In this document: piece after piece, positions 24,729-36,118 of the stretch
Numbering within the stretch: position 1 is the stretch's first letter
How the letters are laid out: every line of letters begins with the position of its first letter
Origin: Paramarasmius palmivorus
Taxonomy: Eukaryota > Basidiomycota > Agaricomycetes > Agaricales > Marasmiaceae
Assembly: GCA_037176845.1 (NCBI GenBank)
Contig: JAYKXP010000013.1
Coordinates: 62,001-126,000 of the forward strand
Direction of reading: 5' to 3'
Length of the DNA stretch: 64,000 bases
Translations under genes and position numbers: made by a program
The notes under the pieces: model-generated
Databases searched by the model: none
Told to the model about the DNA's origin: nothing
Seen by the model: the letters and a program-made list of their open reading frames with translations, nothing else

Positions 24729-25443
24729 GTATCCGAGTTGTTTTTTCGCAGGCTGATATACGAGTTACTGCTGTTGAGGTGTAGGCTCTACGCGGTAGGT
24801 ATATCGTTGAACGCGATTCGGTAGGGAGTGGTGTGACGGGTGGTAATTGTGGCTGCGTAGTACCGATGGGGATATGAAGTTCTCTTCCTGAGCGGCGGCA
24901 TCCCTTCCTCTATGAGCCATGGGCGTTGTTACGGCGGGCCTAGATATCGTGAGCTACAGATAAAGTTACAAGCACATAAAAAGTACTCACCACTCGCGTC
25001 AGCCACCTCTTCTTCCACCATAGGAAGTTTTCTGGCCTCATTTCCCCGTGCTCTCCCTTGACGCTCATCCATTCAGCCTACGCGATGGAGAAGACACACA
25101 TAGAAATAGGCCGAATAGCGGCGAGTACTTGTATATCATGGTGCTTCGAAGGCGAGTAGAGAGAACAACATTCGACGTTGGATGTCGCAGGGAAATGGTG
25201 CACTATCAAAAGAAAGATCAGACATAGGCTGGAGAATAGTAGCATCGAGAACTTACCATGTCGCAACGCTGGCACTGCACCAGTCAAGTCCCTTGCAAGC
25301 TAGAAAAAGCAACATCAGCGAAGGCAGGTATCAAAAGGAAGGTTAACCAACATACCCTCTTGAACGAACTTCTTTCCCAATTCACCAGTATTCGTCGATC
25401 CTTGATAATCGTGTAGGGAGAACACTTGAGGCAGATGTTTCGG

Positions 25444-27047
25444 TTACAGGTTCATGGCTTTGGGCGAGCGAAAACCCAATGCGATCCGACCTATATCGAC
25501 GTGAGATTTCAATGCCGGCGCCGCGTTTGCATCACAGGAACCTGTTGTATTAATACTGGGTAAGAAGTCAATACGATGTTCAGACCAAAAAAGATTGGAT
25601 TTACGTTGAACTAAGGCTCCAACTCCGCGGCCTCTATACGCCCCGTGTTCCCTACTCCCGAAAACACGCAACATCTTGACCGAATGTAACGTGCGGGTGT
25701 AATGATACCGAGAAAGCTATTTCTGGGGGTTATCTCGGCTATTCATGTTGGCTTGCAAGGTACAGGCCTCGTATTGTGAACACCCGCGTGTTACAGAGTC
25801 GTTTCGGAAGGTGATCTCTACGGCTCCATAGGAGAGGTTCAAGAGGGATGGTACCGCGAGAGCTGATGGGTAGAAGGTAAACAGTGGAATTTCCACTGTG
25901 AAAAGCGGTGTTGGCTAGGTTAAAAAGGGTCAGAATTCAAAATATTCTACATAAATGGGCCAACGCACCATAATAGAAGCTTAAACTTTGGCCTCTGATA
26001 GAGGCAGCCCTATTGCAAACCACTTCTCCCACATGTAGTCGTTGCGGAAGCTCTCGAAAGGAGCGGAAGCGACGGTCCCCAGAGGTACAGATTGAGGCAT
26101 CTTCTCCAGAGAATGTTGGATGTTGATGTTGGTGGGCGCGACGGGATAAGCTATAACGTCAAAGGCATGGTAGTAGGTGAACCGCGTAGGCTGTAACCAA
26201 AAGTGAGCTTGAGATGGTGCTATGTATAAAGCCAGAGTATGCTTACCAGCCTTTCATGATAACGCTCTTGGAGCTGTCCAAGTGTCCGCTCTCTTTTCCT
26301 TTGCCCAAAGTCTTCGCCCGGCATGTTCTACACGCTCAGCTACCAGAACGGGATTCATTCTCGCGTTGTATATCTGGTGTTAGAAGGGACAAGGTGGTGG
26401 GAGCCATGCCGTAGAGCCCACAAAGGAGGATGTAGAATATCCCCGTCGAGAGAGGTATGCGTAGGCTGGCGGATATAGGCGTGTATGGTGGATGCCGAGA
26501 TATACGTCGAGGTAGCAATGACCGATTGGTGCTGGGGAGGGCATGGAGCGGAAGGCGGGGAAAAGGATAGTTGGTATTCGGACTGGGTTTCGATGAACGA
26601 ATGTTGGTGTGTGGTGGAATATCGTTGTTGATGTACCGGTGCAGAGAAAATGAAACTTTTTCAATAGCGTGGGCTTTCAGGAGGAGGGTTTGAAGTCGCT
26701 GGTAGCTTCAGCGGTGGTATAGGGCTACTAGAGGATGGTTCCCTAGCCATCGGAGGACAAGTGAGTGAGATGTGGAAGGAGGAAATAGCGGAACTCACGA
26801 GATCATACATCACACCCCCGGAGGATTTCCAACCATCCATCCGCCTGGAAATTCTCGGCATGCGTATTCTTCTCTCATATAACGCCAATCGTAGACTCCT
26901 CGGGGTATAAGTCCTTCGCGAAATGTCGATATTGCTGAGGTCGTCGTTGAAGAGTCCGAAAAAGAGTCGATTTGTCATAGAGCAAGTTGGGGTTAGGGTC
27001 AAATTGAGCGCTATTAGGTTAACGCCATGATTCTCTTGTCCTTTCAC
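25444..27047 (-). pseudogene. Family A copy 2
   Basis: Complete-looking copy, head marker at 26990-27001. Blocks in order: NDDLSNIDIS; GWLEIL-like end with donor GTGAGTTCC near 26800; the GLYGMAP segment; donor GTAAGC near 26245; an exon (about 25985-26190) reading PTRFTYYHAFDVIAYPVAPT, ending in FRNDYMWEKWFAIGLPLSE; and a last exon with VGALVQRKSNLFW, DFLPSIN, HVDIGRI and the terminal SPKAMNL stop at 25444. The last exon is 76 codons open. Function not recognised. A TGA inside the head (VI*EKNTHAENF) and a stop after SEAKV argue that this copy is inactive unless further introns exist. Confidence 0.45.
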
Positions 27048-27411
27048 TACATGGTCACAGCCTTTTCCTCTGCTTGTCCATCCCTCACTAGATGGTCAGC
27101 GCGTCCTGGAAGCCAAGACAAGTTGTAAACAACATCATCCCCGAATGCTATAGCTTTTCATGCATTTTTAATCTCGGAAGCAGGTTTGATATTTATGGAC
27201 ATAGCTCGAATGCACGCAGACGTTTTCTGGGGCTGCCAATAGACGGCGTGGATAGAAGTAGGTTGAACAAAGCGGGCATCCATGGAAGGCTGTAAGGTGA
27301 GCCCCGACATCATCTTCTCCTATGAGCTCCGTTGAGTCGTTTCTCATTTCAAACTGATATTCAGGACCCACTATGTCGTACTATTCATCTTCGCGAATAC
27401 GGACAAGAAGA

Positions 27412-27840
27412 TGTCTCATAGCAATAACAGTAATCGAATATGGAGCGATACAGATGGTAGCTTTGGCTGTGGTGATTGTTCTGTACCTGTCCGAGTGCTC
27501 AACATGTCGTTTATGATTCGGTGAGTTATTGATTCCAAGTCATCCGTTTGATGACACCCATACACCGTCATTCGAACAAGAACACACAGCTCATTGTGAG
27601 TAATACATAGTTCGTCGCCGTGGTTCAACGTATTCAGATTTGCTAGGGGATCATATTTATTGTGACTATCTTGCGTTCTACGCTAGGATTATCGAACTAT
27701 CGGAAGCCACCAGCGCAAAGGACATTTATGCCGCCTCGAGGAACAGAATTGAGGGAGATTCGGCATGATCTCTGGGGTTCTGTCCTCGTGCAAACCACAA
27801 AGACATGGTCGTCAAACTTGGAGAATGTACCATAGGTTGG
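27412..27840 (+). pseudogene. Partial duplicate of the membrane protein gene (C-terminal exons)
   Basis: Matches exons 6-8 of the gene at 16222-18969: IAITVIEYGAIQMVALAVVI, then a small deletion that shifts the frame just before the exon end, the 15-nt microexon as NTQLI, and the last exon GIIFIVTILRSTLGLSNYRK through TTKTWSSNLENVP and stop. All upstream exons are missing; the copy begins abruptly inside exon 6 after family A-like DNA. It cannot make the full protein, but it confirms the microexon and last-exon boundaries. Confidence 0.8.
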
Positions 27841-28309
27841 TTAGCTTAGGGTTACCCCTAAGTAGGGTACTCGGTCGTGTGCCATAGAGGTGTTGAATGT
27901 GTAGTTTTCATATATATATACCTAAGCATCCCATGCTCCGTTGAACACTCGCGCTGAATATCTAATACAGCCCCTGATTCAACAACATGCGGTCCAAGCA
28001 GCACGGGAACTCAAGTACTCCTCAACAATAATATTGGCGTCGATCATGGCACGGCAGCCTTGGATTCATACTGCCAACACCCATCCCGGTGGACGGTGCT
28101 TATCCTTGCATCTGCGTGCCTCCAGTTCTCGATGGTTGCATTACCAATAAAGCGATCTTTGATCATGATGGCGTATATTTTTCATTTTGCAAGTTGCTCC
28201 TCGCTAAAAGTTTACTCTTAGCATCTGATTATTTTAAGGCAGTGAAATGGCATATAAGGTTTTCTTGAGCAACTGTAGGGTGCATATGTACGTTGGAAAC
28301 TGTTTATGA

Positions 28310-28563
28310 GATATTTTTCACTGTCTCGATTCTCCAAATGTCGACTATTCAGACTTATCTGCAGGGGCTCGCGCCTGTTTTGATTATGGTACGCACACAA
28401 CGGGGCAAAAGCATAGAAAGCGTACGACAAGTAGTGTCAACGATGCATTTCGCCGAGGCTAGACTGGAGACAAGTGAAGTATCCTCACATGTACAGCTTG
28501 GGGCAGATTCGCAATCGGGGAGTGATCAGAATGCGCGAGCTGAAGAAAAGGTTATCGTTTAGC
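28310..28563 (+). pseudogene. C-terminal fragment of another membrane protein of the same kind
   Basis: Frame of 84 codons ending at 28562. It contains GLAPVLIMVRTQRGKSIESV followed by a Ser-rich polar tail (VSTMHFAEARLET). The G(I/L)AP.LI.VR motif followed by V.T..FAE is what I recall from the last helix and tail of mushroom serpentine proteins. TCTGCAG just before GGGCTC may be an acceptor, so only the last exon remains. Distinct from the C-terminus encoded at 18775-18969. Confidence 0.5.
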
Positions 28564-29283
28564 TCTTGTTTCCTATTGTAGAAAATTGTACCGTACTCAT
28601 TACAGGACTGTGTAACAATGTGAACAACTCGGAGTCCTCACTCGGACTGATGACCCGCCTTTAACGCGACTCGAACGGATTCTACGTATGTGCCGAGAAG
28701 CAGTATGATCTCGCTCTCGACTCGGAAAACAGTGGTCTATCCTGAACTTGAATCTCCGTTGTACGTCCAACATTTTCGTCAGAAGCGGTATGACCTTGCG
28801 TCAATTCCTCCGAGTCGCTAATTCGGGAAGTAACAAGGATACGCCGTGTCTTCGTCCAGAAAGCGGCATGTCTAGGACGAAGTCACAGTCGCGCGTCATC
28901 AATATGTCTCATTTGACAAGTGCAAGCAATACCACAGCAGTTTTAAGGATCCCTAATCCTCGGGTAGCTAAGAAGAGATACGAATGCGATTTCATCGGTT
29001 GCTAAGAGAACGAGTTCAGTCTCGCGCCAAATTTACTCTCCGAGTTCGTCTCGTGCGATAGCGGAGAACTGGTCAACTACCTCAACAGACCTCCTACTAG
29101 TATGGGACCAACAAGGCACTACAATTCCTCTGTTGACTTCCATCCATCCTTCTCTGCGAAGGTAAAGCTGGAGCGTACACCAACTAATCGAGGACCAAAT
29201 GAGAGCACTAAAAAGGTAGTATTTGGGTAGAATTATACAATGTTGGCAGTTACAGTACCGTATTTGAAAGGACCACGCCCAGG
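28564..29283. other. No gene recognised
   Basis: Contains several ACTCGGA/TCCGAGT-type repeats (28630-29055) and short frames with stops. No motif recognised. Confidence 0.4.
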
Positions 29284-29560
29284 CTATCCACTCCTATGAG
29301 GAACACTACACCTGATTCCCAGTTGACCAGTCCCCATCCACCGGTCATCTCTTATCTTGTTCTTGCGTATCACCAGCAGCGTCTGTGATATAGAACTCCA
29401 GGCACGAACTTTGAAGTGAGCTGTGAAGAGAAGTTGACGGCTTCCATGCCGGCGGATGACGGAAACACGAGGCAAGCGCATGTTCGTTTCGAATGCGGTT
29501 ACGGAGAATCGGATGCTGCGCTGGACCATGTATCCGAGTTGATTATCGCAAGCTGATATA
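29284..29560 (-). pseudogene. Family D copy 2 (partial)
   Basis: Similar to 24465-24728 and 47470-47760: starts MVQRSIRFS, continues with RLPRVSV and TLLVIRK, and ends in a shifted frame. The downstream half found at 23853-24194 and 47.0 kb is missing. Flanking DNA to 30010 matches the upstream side of the other two D copies. Confidence 0.4.
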
Positions 29561-30495
29561 CGAGTTACTGCTGTACATGTTGAGGTGTAGGCTGTAGGCT
29601 GTATGTATATCGTTGAACGATGCGAGTCGGTAGGGAGCGGTGTTGCGGATGGTAGGTGTGGCAGCGTAGTATCGATGGGAATCTGAGGTTCTCTTCCTGA
29701 GCGGTGCCATCCCTTCTATGAGCCATGGGTGTTATTCCAGCGGGCCTGGATATTGTGAACAAGGGATAGGGTTACAAACAGAAAGGGACTCACCACTCGC
29801 GTCAGCTCCCTCCAAAGGAAGTTATTTGGCACTATTGCACCATCCTCCCCGATTAGCCCTTGACGCCCATCCATTTAGGCTCCGCGATGGAGAAGATACA
29901 GCTACCACCTTACTCGCGCATATAACAATTGCGAAGGAGGCAGGAAATTGCTTCGAAGGCGAGCAGGGGAGACGACAGGAAGCGTTGGATGCTGCAGGAG
30001 AATAGTGCAGGAATCGTGCTGTGCGTGTGCGAAGAGGCAAAGGTCCATATACAGCGGATTTGGTGCTGGATTAACGTGTGCGGCGTGCGTTGGAGGGAGA
30101 CAATGGTGGGTGGTAGCCGATATGGGATAAAGTAGAGTTGCGACGGGGCGGTGGAACATGTCGGATATGCTAATGGATGAGCCGCGGAGAGTTTCCGGGT
30201 GTAGTAGCGTTGGAGGTATGGGAGGGAGTAAAGATGCAAAACCTCAGCGAAGGCCACGGGAGAGACGGAGGGGTCGGGATGAAAGTCCGAGCTGGGTCGA
30301 AGGAGGTAAGACACTGTAGAGAGTTCCTCGATTTGAGGACGCACTGTTTATCGTGCTAGGGGTGGAGAAATCTTCCACTTCTGGGGCTCGGAGTCTTATT
30401 CTTCCAAGATGTAGTTTATTTGGTAGTCGCACTTGCTTTCTATGCAGGTCTGGGCACGAATGAGTGATACATTGAAGCGTAGAAAAGCTTTACAC

Positions 30496-30705
30496 TCACC
30501 GGTACCCGTCATGCTCGTACCAAAATTTCCAACCATCCATGCTCTTTCCAACTCTCCAAGGAGTTATATCTCCATCGCAGAAAGATGCCCGTAACTCTTG
30601 CTTGGGAGGATCGGTTCTGAAATCGTCGACTTTGAACGAGCTCGTCGCTAGTGACGATCCGAAATTGTTTGTTATCACCAAACGAGCATTTGGGGTTAGG
30701 GTCAT
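30496..30705 (-). pseudogene. Family F copy 1, head module
   Basis: Open frame of 69 codons beginning at the complement of GGGTTAGGGTCA (30693-30704): LTPN, ITNNFGSSLATSSF, VDDFRTDPPKQELRA, DGDITPWR, then DGWK and a donor GTGAGTG near 30498. Similar in two frames to 50335-50523. Downstream body (30180-30490) is short and unrecognised. It represents the third body type attached to the common head. Confidence 0.4.
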
Positions 30706-30799
30706 ACTGGGCGTTTGACGTTAACGCCGGATCACCTCCCTTGCTGTTCCCCCATCACCTTGGCTTCGTTCCGCCGCAGGATCACCTTTCAATCCTTGG

Positions 30800-31345
30800 A
30801 ATGAATGAAAATAGCGTGAGTAGATATAGAAACTCATATGACTCCATAATCTGACATGACATTCCCGCTTTTCCCATATGCGTTTCGGTTCCAGGCGTGC
30901 AGTGGAAACGGCTTGATGCTGAAGCTACCGAAGAAGATATGGGACGGAAATAAGAATGAGATGTAAGATGACAGTGAAACTGGGCTTACAGCGAGCGGCC
31001 AGTATATTTGGAGCGTAAGGTACGTATTTCGTTTCTGCTTTTGTCCGTGTACTCACCCAATCGACATCCTAGGAAGTTGTCGTAATGTATTTATGGTATA
31101 TCACAAACGCTTCTTTCCCCTCGTGTTGGTGCGTCCGTAAGGTGCCTCGGAATGCTCAGAAGACTACTCCTTTACCAGCGTTCTCCAAGAAGCTTCTCTT
31201 ATCACCTTCGACATCTCCGGCGAGAGCTACACTTGAGCAACTGTCACGAACTCAGGAATACATACACCGGATCTGCTTACCTCGTTCAGCTAATCATTCA
31301 TCAATACCTGAACCACGCAAGAACTTCCGAGTGTCCAGTCCTTGA
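30800..31345 (+). pseudogene. Family F plus-strand partner copy 1
   Basis: Divergent from the F head. A short ATG exon ends AATAGC before GTGAGTAGATAT (about 30818), as in copy 2 at 50658. The block AFSKKLLLSPSTSPARATLE, then LSRTQEYIHRI, is kept with changes at 50995-51110 (RTRKYTHHI). Ends at TGA 31345. Function unknown. Confidence 0.3.
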
Positions 31346-31997
31346 ATCGTTCGAAAGGTCCCGGTCACGCCGACTTCATTCTCGCGATCGCATAAATGTT
31401 CATGACATTCGTGCCGAGTACATCATAGGCTCCGAAACTGGCATGCATTTGATGATTCCTCGTGACTTTCGTTCATTCTGATACACGCGAAAGGGTGCGC
31501 AGGTAGCCTACGAGCAACATGACTCACCATATCGCATGTCAAAAGCAAACTGCCTCCGCTCACATCGATCGAGGGTCACTTCCTCATGTGTCTCAAGCGT
31601 GTTAGGCGGTCGTTACGCGCAAAGATGATTTCCCATTCGGTCTTAGGAGAAACGTTGGTAGGTAGGTGTATGTTTCGACATGGAATAGGGCCTCCAATTA
31701 CTGATAAAGCTCAGCTGTAGAGCTGTAGCTCAGTAGAGAGTAGGTCTACCTGTTCAAACTCATTCTCACCCGTACACTGAACAAGTCAGTGCGGTCGTAG
31801 GTGCAGGAGATGATGTGGCGCCTATGCTATCTCGATCATCAATGGTGTGTAGGCCATGAGTTCAGTGGCAGCCACGGCCACATTCCCGCTGCCTAAGGTA
31901 CGGCAAAGGCGTGTTCTTGGTTTTCAATCGTACGAAGAAATAGCCCACGACAGCTCATAAATCCTTCCTTGCCTCAGTCCTTTCACTGCTACCTACA
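31346..31997 (+). promoter_or_regulatory. Upstream region of NLR gene 1
   Basis: Non-coding, partly shared with 51350-51926 in front of the paralogue (for example GGTGCA.GAG.TGATGTGG at about 31801 and 51715). A TATA-like CATAAATCC lies at about 31966, matched by TATAAATTC at about 51885, each about 30-40 bp before the ATG. No known regulator site recognised. Confidence 0.35.
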
Positions 31998-34900
31998 ATG
32001 TCGCTCATAGAAAGGAACCAAGTCACTAGAAGGTACGCCTTGACTCATTGTATTTTCTCGCTAGTTCTTACCGCTAGCAGTAGGGACAGAGACGCCGAGT
32101 CGCTGGAGTTCAGAATCAAAGGCGAGTTCTACACTTTCCTCTGGCTCGTATTTAACTGATACCACTCAGATCTCAAAATTGTGGGGTTACCAGCATCAAG
32201 GAGGAAGAAACTCGTCGTAGTCATTCGGGTTCCATACGAAAGTAAGGACAGAGAATACCGCACCGACACAGAAACAATTGGAAACGGCGGGTGTTCGATT
32301 AATTTACTCGTGTATGTTCTTCTCCCTACTACAATGTCTAGATATTTTTCGATTGACTTTTGCGCATTTTTCCGTCAGGCAAGCAAAATTAAACTCCGGC
32401 ATGTTGTTATTCGAGGCTTATCGGTATCATATGCTTCGGTCCAACGCACTCCTGGCCATTCTTAAAGTCCCAATTAGTGACTTCTCTCCTGGCTGTGCTG
32501 GTAAGCATTGATATCGATTCCTGTTCAAGTATTCTAATAAAATTAATGTGCTCAGAACTCCAAAGGGAAATGATAATCCATAGAAGAAAGTACATCAACC
32601 ATCATTTCGAGCTATCGATCAAGACGGAGCACTTGGCATTGCCGCCAGATTCCCTTACACCAACCATTACATCCTCACCCGCCGTCCATTTAGAGCAGGA
32701 TGGTCCTCGCAGAGATTCTCAAGATTGTGCTAGGAAGGGAGATGGTGCTCGACCCAGTGCGGAATCCGAGATTGGAAACACACAAGCAAAACCCCATCAG
32801 CGATTAGATCGGTCTATCGATGGGGTCGACGTGAGACTCGCTGATTTTTCAAGTTCCTCAACATCATCCTCGACTACCGCACCCCACGCCACCCAGACAG
32901 AAAATTTTACCACGTCAATCACCAATGACGGTTCTCGAGGACACATTGTTGAGGAAGAGAAGGCTTCACATACGATGGTACCTGAGATGAACACGTTCAG
33001 TACACAAGAGGAGGCACGCTATCAAACAGATCGACCCGCTCACGAACTCGATGCGGGATTGAATCGTTCTTTAAGTGCACCACCAACTGCCTTGCTCCCC
33101 GCCACCGGGACTGAAGACCATCCACTTCTCGACGTTCAGGATGATTTTAAGCAACGCACCGCAAGGTTTAATGAAGGGATAGCTAAATTGAATGACCCTG
33201 TGGAGAAGAAAAGGGCTTTAGCAGAAAAAAGAAGGTGCATCTATCAGACTGCCAATACCGTTATCAAGGCACTGGATCTATTGTCAGAGGTGACATGTTC
33301 CTGCAGAAGTGTCTGGCACATTGCTAATATCATCGTAGGCACATGAAATTGCTCGGGCTGCCTCTATAGTCGTGTCTGGGATTTATCATGTAAGTTATGC
33401 CATTCCTCAGCGCTTGCTCGTGACTAATTAACAAACTCATGTTGATTAAGGTGATCAAAGCAAAACACGAGCAGAATGAAGCAATAGTCTCTTTGTATGA
33501 TATTATGACGGAAACGTTCAGCATTGTGATAGATAAGGCGGCACTGAACACTCGAGGCCATTTTACAAAATCCTTCAATGATATCGTCAGGCAGTCAGAG
33601 GAATGCTACGTATTCCTCTCGAATTACATGCTTAAAGGCAGCCTCCGTGAGTGTCACGTCACAACCCCGAGGATTATTGAATGACTTCGTATTGATGATT
33701 TACAACACAGGGCAACTTATAGACCTCTGGGACACGCCGTCAAAAATTGCAGAGTTTACAGCTGCTTTTGAGCTACTCAAGAAGCAGTTTATTGAAGCAC
33801 AGATTGAGGTTACAGTGTCTATTGCCCTCAGTACGCAACAACACATGAAATCTTTAGGTATGTCTCTTACAATACTGTATATACTGCAATTTACATGTTA
33901 TTTTGCATTAGAACAGAAGGCAGCGGTTACAATGGTGACTGTTCTGAACACACAAAAGGTCGTGGAATCCATTGGTGAATCACCTTCAACATTGAAACCT
34001 AAACATGCTGATGATGAACAACTTTAGAGAGAGGGAGAAAACTCCGCCCTCTTGAGCCTTCCTCTCAATTATTGGGACCAAAGTGTCATTGCCTCTTAGG
34101 AACTCGTCGTTCTTCACTTAAGAAGATAATAGACTGGTGCTTTTATGGAGAGCAGTCTATCTTATGGATATCAGGCATTGCTGGTTGCGGCAAAAGCTCG
34201 TTGATTGGTACCCTGCACAACTCGCTATCCATGTTGGGATTTCGCAGTCGGCTAGCTGCATTTATTCGTTTTGATCGGAGCTCGTATAGAGACGGGAAAG
34301 AGTTTGTCAAGGCCTTAGCCTTTCTACTCGCAAGCTTTGATGAACGCTTTGCGGGGCCAATTATGGAGGTCATAGAGAGGAGCCCCCACATTGCTCAGAA
34401 CACCGATCTCAATACCCAGGTTGAGGAGCTTTTGATAAATCCTCTCCAAGGGTTGAGCGATGAAATTGCCAAAGAAGGTCGCATTGTCATCCTTGTCGAT
34501 GGAATTGATGAATGCTCCCGCTCCGATCAAGTGGATGCCAACTTTCGTGGTCAGCTTTTAGAGATGTTTGCAAACAACACATTTGCATTACTTCCCTTCC
34601 TGCGTTTTGTACTTGCAAGTCGCCCAGAGGAAGACATTGTGGCCTATCTCCGAAATCTCAGTCACATTCATCACTTCCCACTTGACCACACTTCCCTTGA
34701 AACCCGACAGGATATCCATTACTTCCTAACTAAATCCTTCGACCAACATCCACCCTTTCGTATACTAAACAGCTCCAGTAAACACTCTGCTATTGAGCTA
34801 TTGGCAGATCGTGCCAGTGGACTGTTTATTTGGGCTGCTGCTGTTGTCATGTTCATCGCAGAGAATGTGATGGAACGGCTGGATCTTTTCACCCAAGAAC

Positions 34901-36118
34901 AGCCACCAAAGGACCCATTATATGCACTTACAATTCTCTACCAGACTGCCCTCAATTCCTTTGTGATCAGACATGGGGATGAAGACATAAGGGAGAATAT
35001 TTGCATAGCTTTAGGTCTCATCATCACAAGCAGCTCTATACCATCAGTTCAGGTTCTTCACAACCTTGTCAAATATGTGTATCCAAAGAAGGAGGCAGGC
35101 ATACTTGGCGCCTTTCAAAAGCTCCAAAGCCTTGTGATCATCACACAGAGGGAGGGGGCATATCAACTTCTTCACAAATCATTTGATGATTTCTTGTCCT
35201 CCAAGGATCAGGCTGGCCATTGGTATATCAATACGGAGAAGTACAAAGCAATTTTGTATGAAGCTATGATCACATGCACCATGGATCACCTCGATAAGGC
35301 CAACAAGGAACTCCCAGAGGCCCTCTCATCTGATCTATATCTATATGCAATAGAGGGGCCATGGTATGGTGCAGACGAAGACTTATCCCTCTACCAGAGC
35401 CTTCAGCAAAAGCTGGAAAGGTTTTTACTGGGATATGTGGTACGTTGGCTACGTTCTTTTGATGATCTCTCCAAGAAGAGAGGTCAGGCAGCTCAGAGGG
35501 TCTTTGGTAAAAGATGTCATTTACAGGTAGCTTCCCTTACATTCAAGGAGACATTTTCTGACAATGTTTTCAGGCTGAGAAACTCCAGCATGACTCTGAA
35601 TTCATGCAAAAAGCATGGCTTGGTGCATCCTGGCTGCAATCCTTTCCCTATGACTTCAAAATTGGTGTCAAAGACTTTTTCAATATCATGCTATACGACG
35701 CTGCACTGGCTGGAAAGGTCACCAAGACAAATGCTGATGACCAGCATGCTTTTGAATGGGAGGTAGACAATATCTACATGTCTGTCTTTGTTCAGATGGC
35801 TGGTGGATCAAATGTCTATGAGGAAATTGTTGCAGAACTGGACAAGGTGTGTAAAGTCAGATATTGGGTATGGCATTTCTTGCTCATTACCCATGACAGA
35901 ACCCTATTCCCCCAGTGGTATTGTTGAGTGCAGAGATGGAGATGCCAATAAAGATAGTGAGTGGGGGAAGGATTAGGATGGATACTAGATCTGTATCATT
36001 GGGGAAAGAAGCATCTACAAAGGAGTTCATTGAATGGGGGTACAAACTGGATGAGTGGATTCCAATTGCAGAGTATCAGATTCCAATTGCAGAGTATCAG
36101 ATTCGAGATCGGTGGTAA
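31998..36118 (+). CDS. NLR-like NACHT NTPase, paralogue 1 (11 exons)
   Basis: Exons 31998-32032, 32084-32311, 32379-32500, 32556-33289, 33339-33389, 33451-33646, 33711-33857, 33912-33974, 34028-35526, 35574-35850, 35916-36118; sum 3555 nt, 1184 codons plus stop, every junction in phase. Layout: residues 1-128 beta-rich looking N-terminal part; to about 373 a Ser/Thr- and Pro-rich linker; about 374-525 a helical region like those preceding NACHT in fungal STAND proteins; NACHT with Walker A GIAGCGKSS (34174-34200, about residue 575), Walker B ILVDGIDECSR, sensor ASRPEED; then LHKSFDDFLS and a C-terminal part with no WD40, ankyrin or TPR repeats visible. Predicted role: intracellular sensor in non-self recognition or cell death, by family. 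Oddities: in-frame TGA at 32157-32159 shared with the paralogue, and a repeated IPIAEYQ near the C-terminus. The protein might start downstream of the TGA. Confidence 0.78.

Larger units (their letters stand above)
18985..27050. repeat. Segmental duplication unit 1, first part
   Basis: Collinear in patches with 42600-50010 (offset about 23 kb): 19010 with 42615, 19840-20350 with 42900-43400, 20960-22430 with 43990-45480, 22600-23700 with 45600-46760, 24000-25680 with 47020-48770, 25980-27000 with 48960-50000. Identity varies from near identity (25270-25680 against 48300-48770) to rough similarity. It starts just after the stop of the membrane protein gene. Confidence 0.8.
27005..30180. repeat. 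Extra 3.2-kb block of unit 1 made of partial third copies
   Basis: Absent from unit 2, where the A head (50006) passes straight into the match of 30180 (about 50018). It is a mosaic: 27005-27400 resembles 41230-41600; 27412-28013 is a copy of 18540-19135; 28013-29150 has no clear match inside the window; 29150-30010 is a third copy of 24380-25200 and 47420-48230. Confidence 0.7.

Noticed and set aside
26990..27001. GGGTTAGGGT copies as interstitial telomere repeats
   Set aside because: Each site has only about one and a half units and sits at the same place in gene-family copies, so it is a conserved motif, not a telomeric tract.
32157..32178. 22-nt intron removing the shared TGA (GT..CAG in both NLR genes)
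   Set aside because: Too short for usual basidiomycete introns and not a multiple of three, so removal would break the conserved downstream frame.
35574..35766. NLR frame reading straight on to the stop at 35766
   Set aside because: The residues after 35526 look unstructured, whereas splicing 35527-35573 leads into AEKLQHDSEF, a frame kept in both paralogues and linked to the conserved C-terminal exon.
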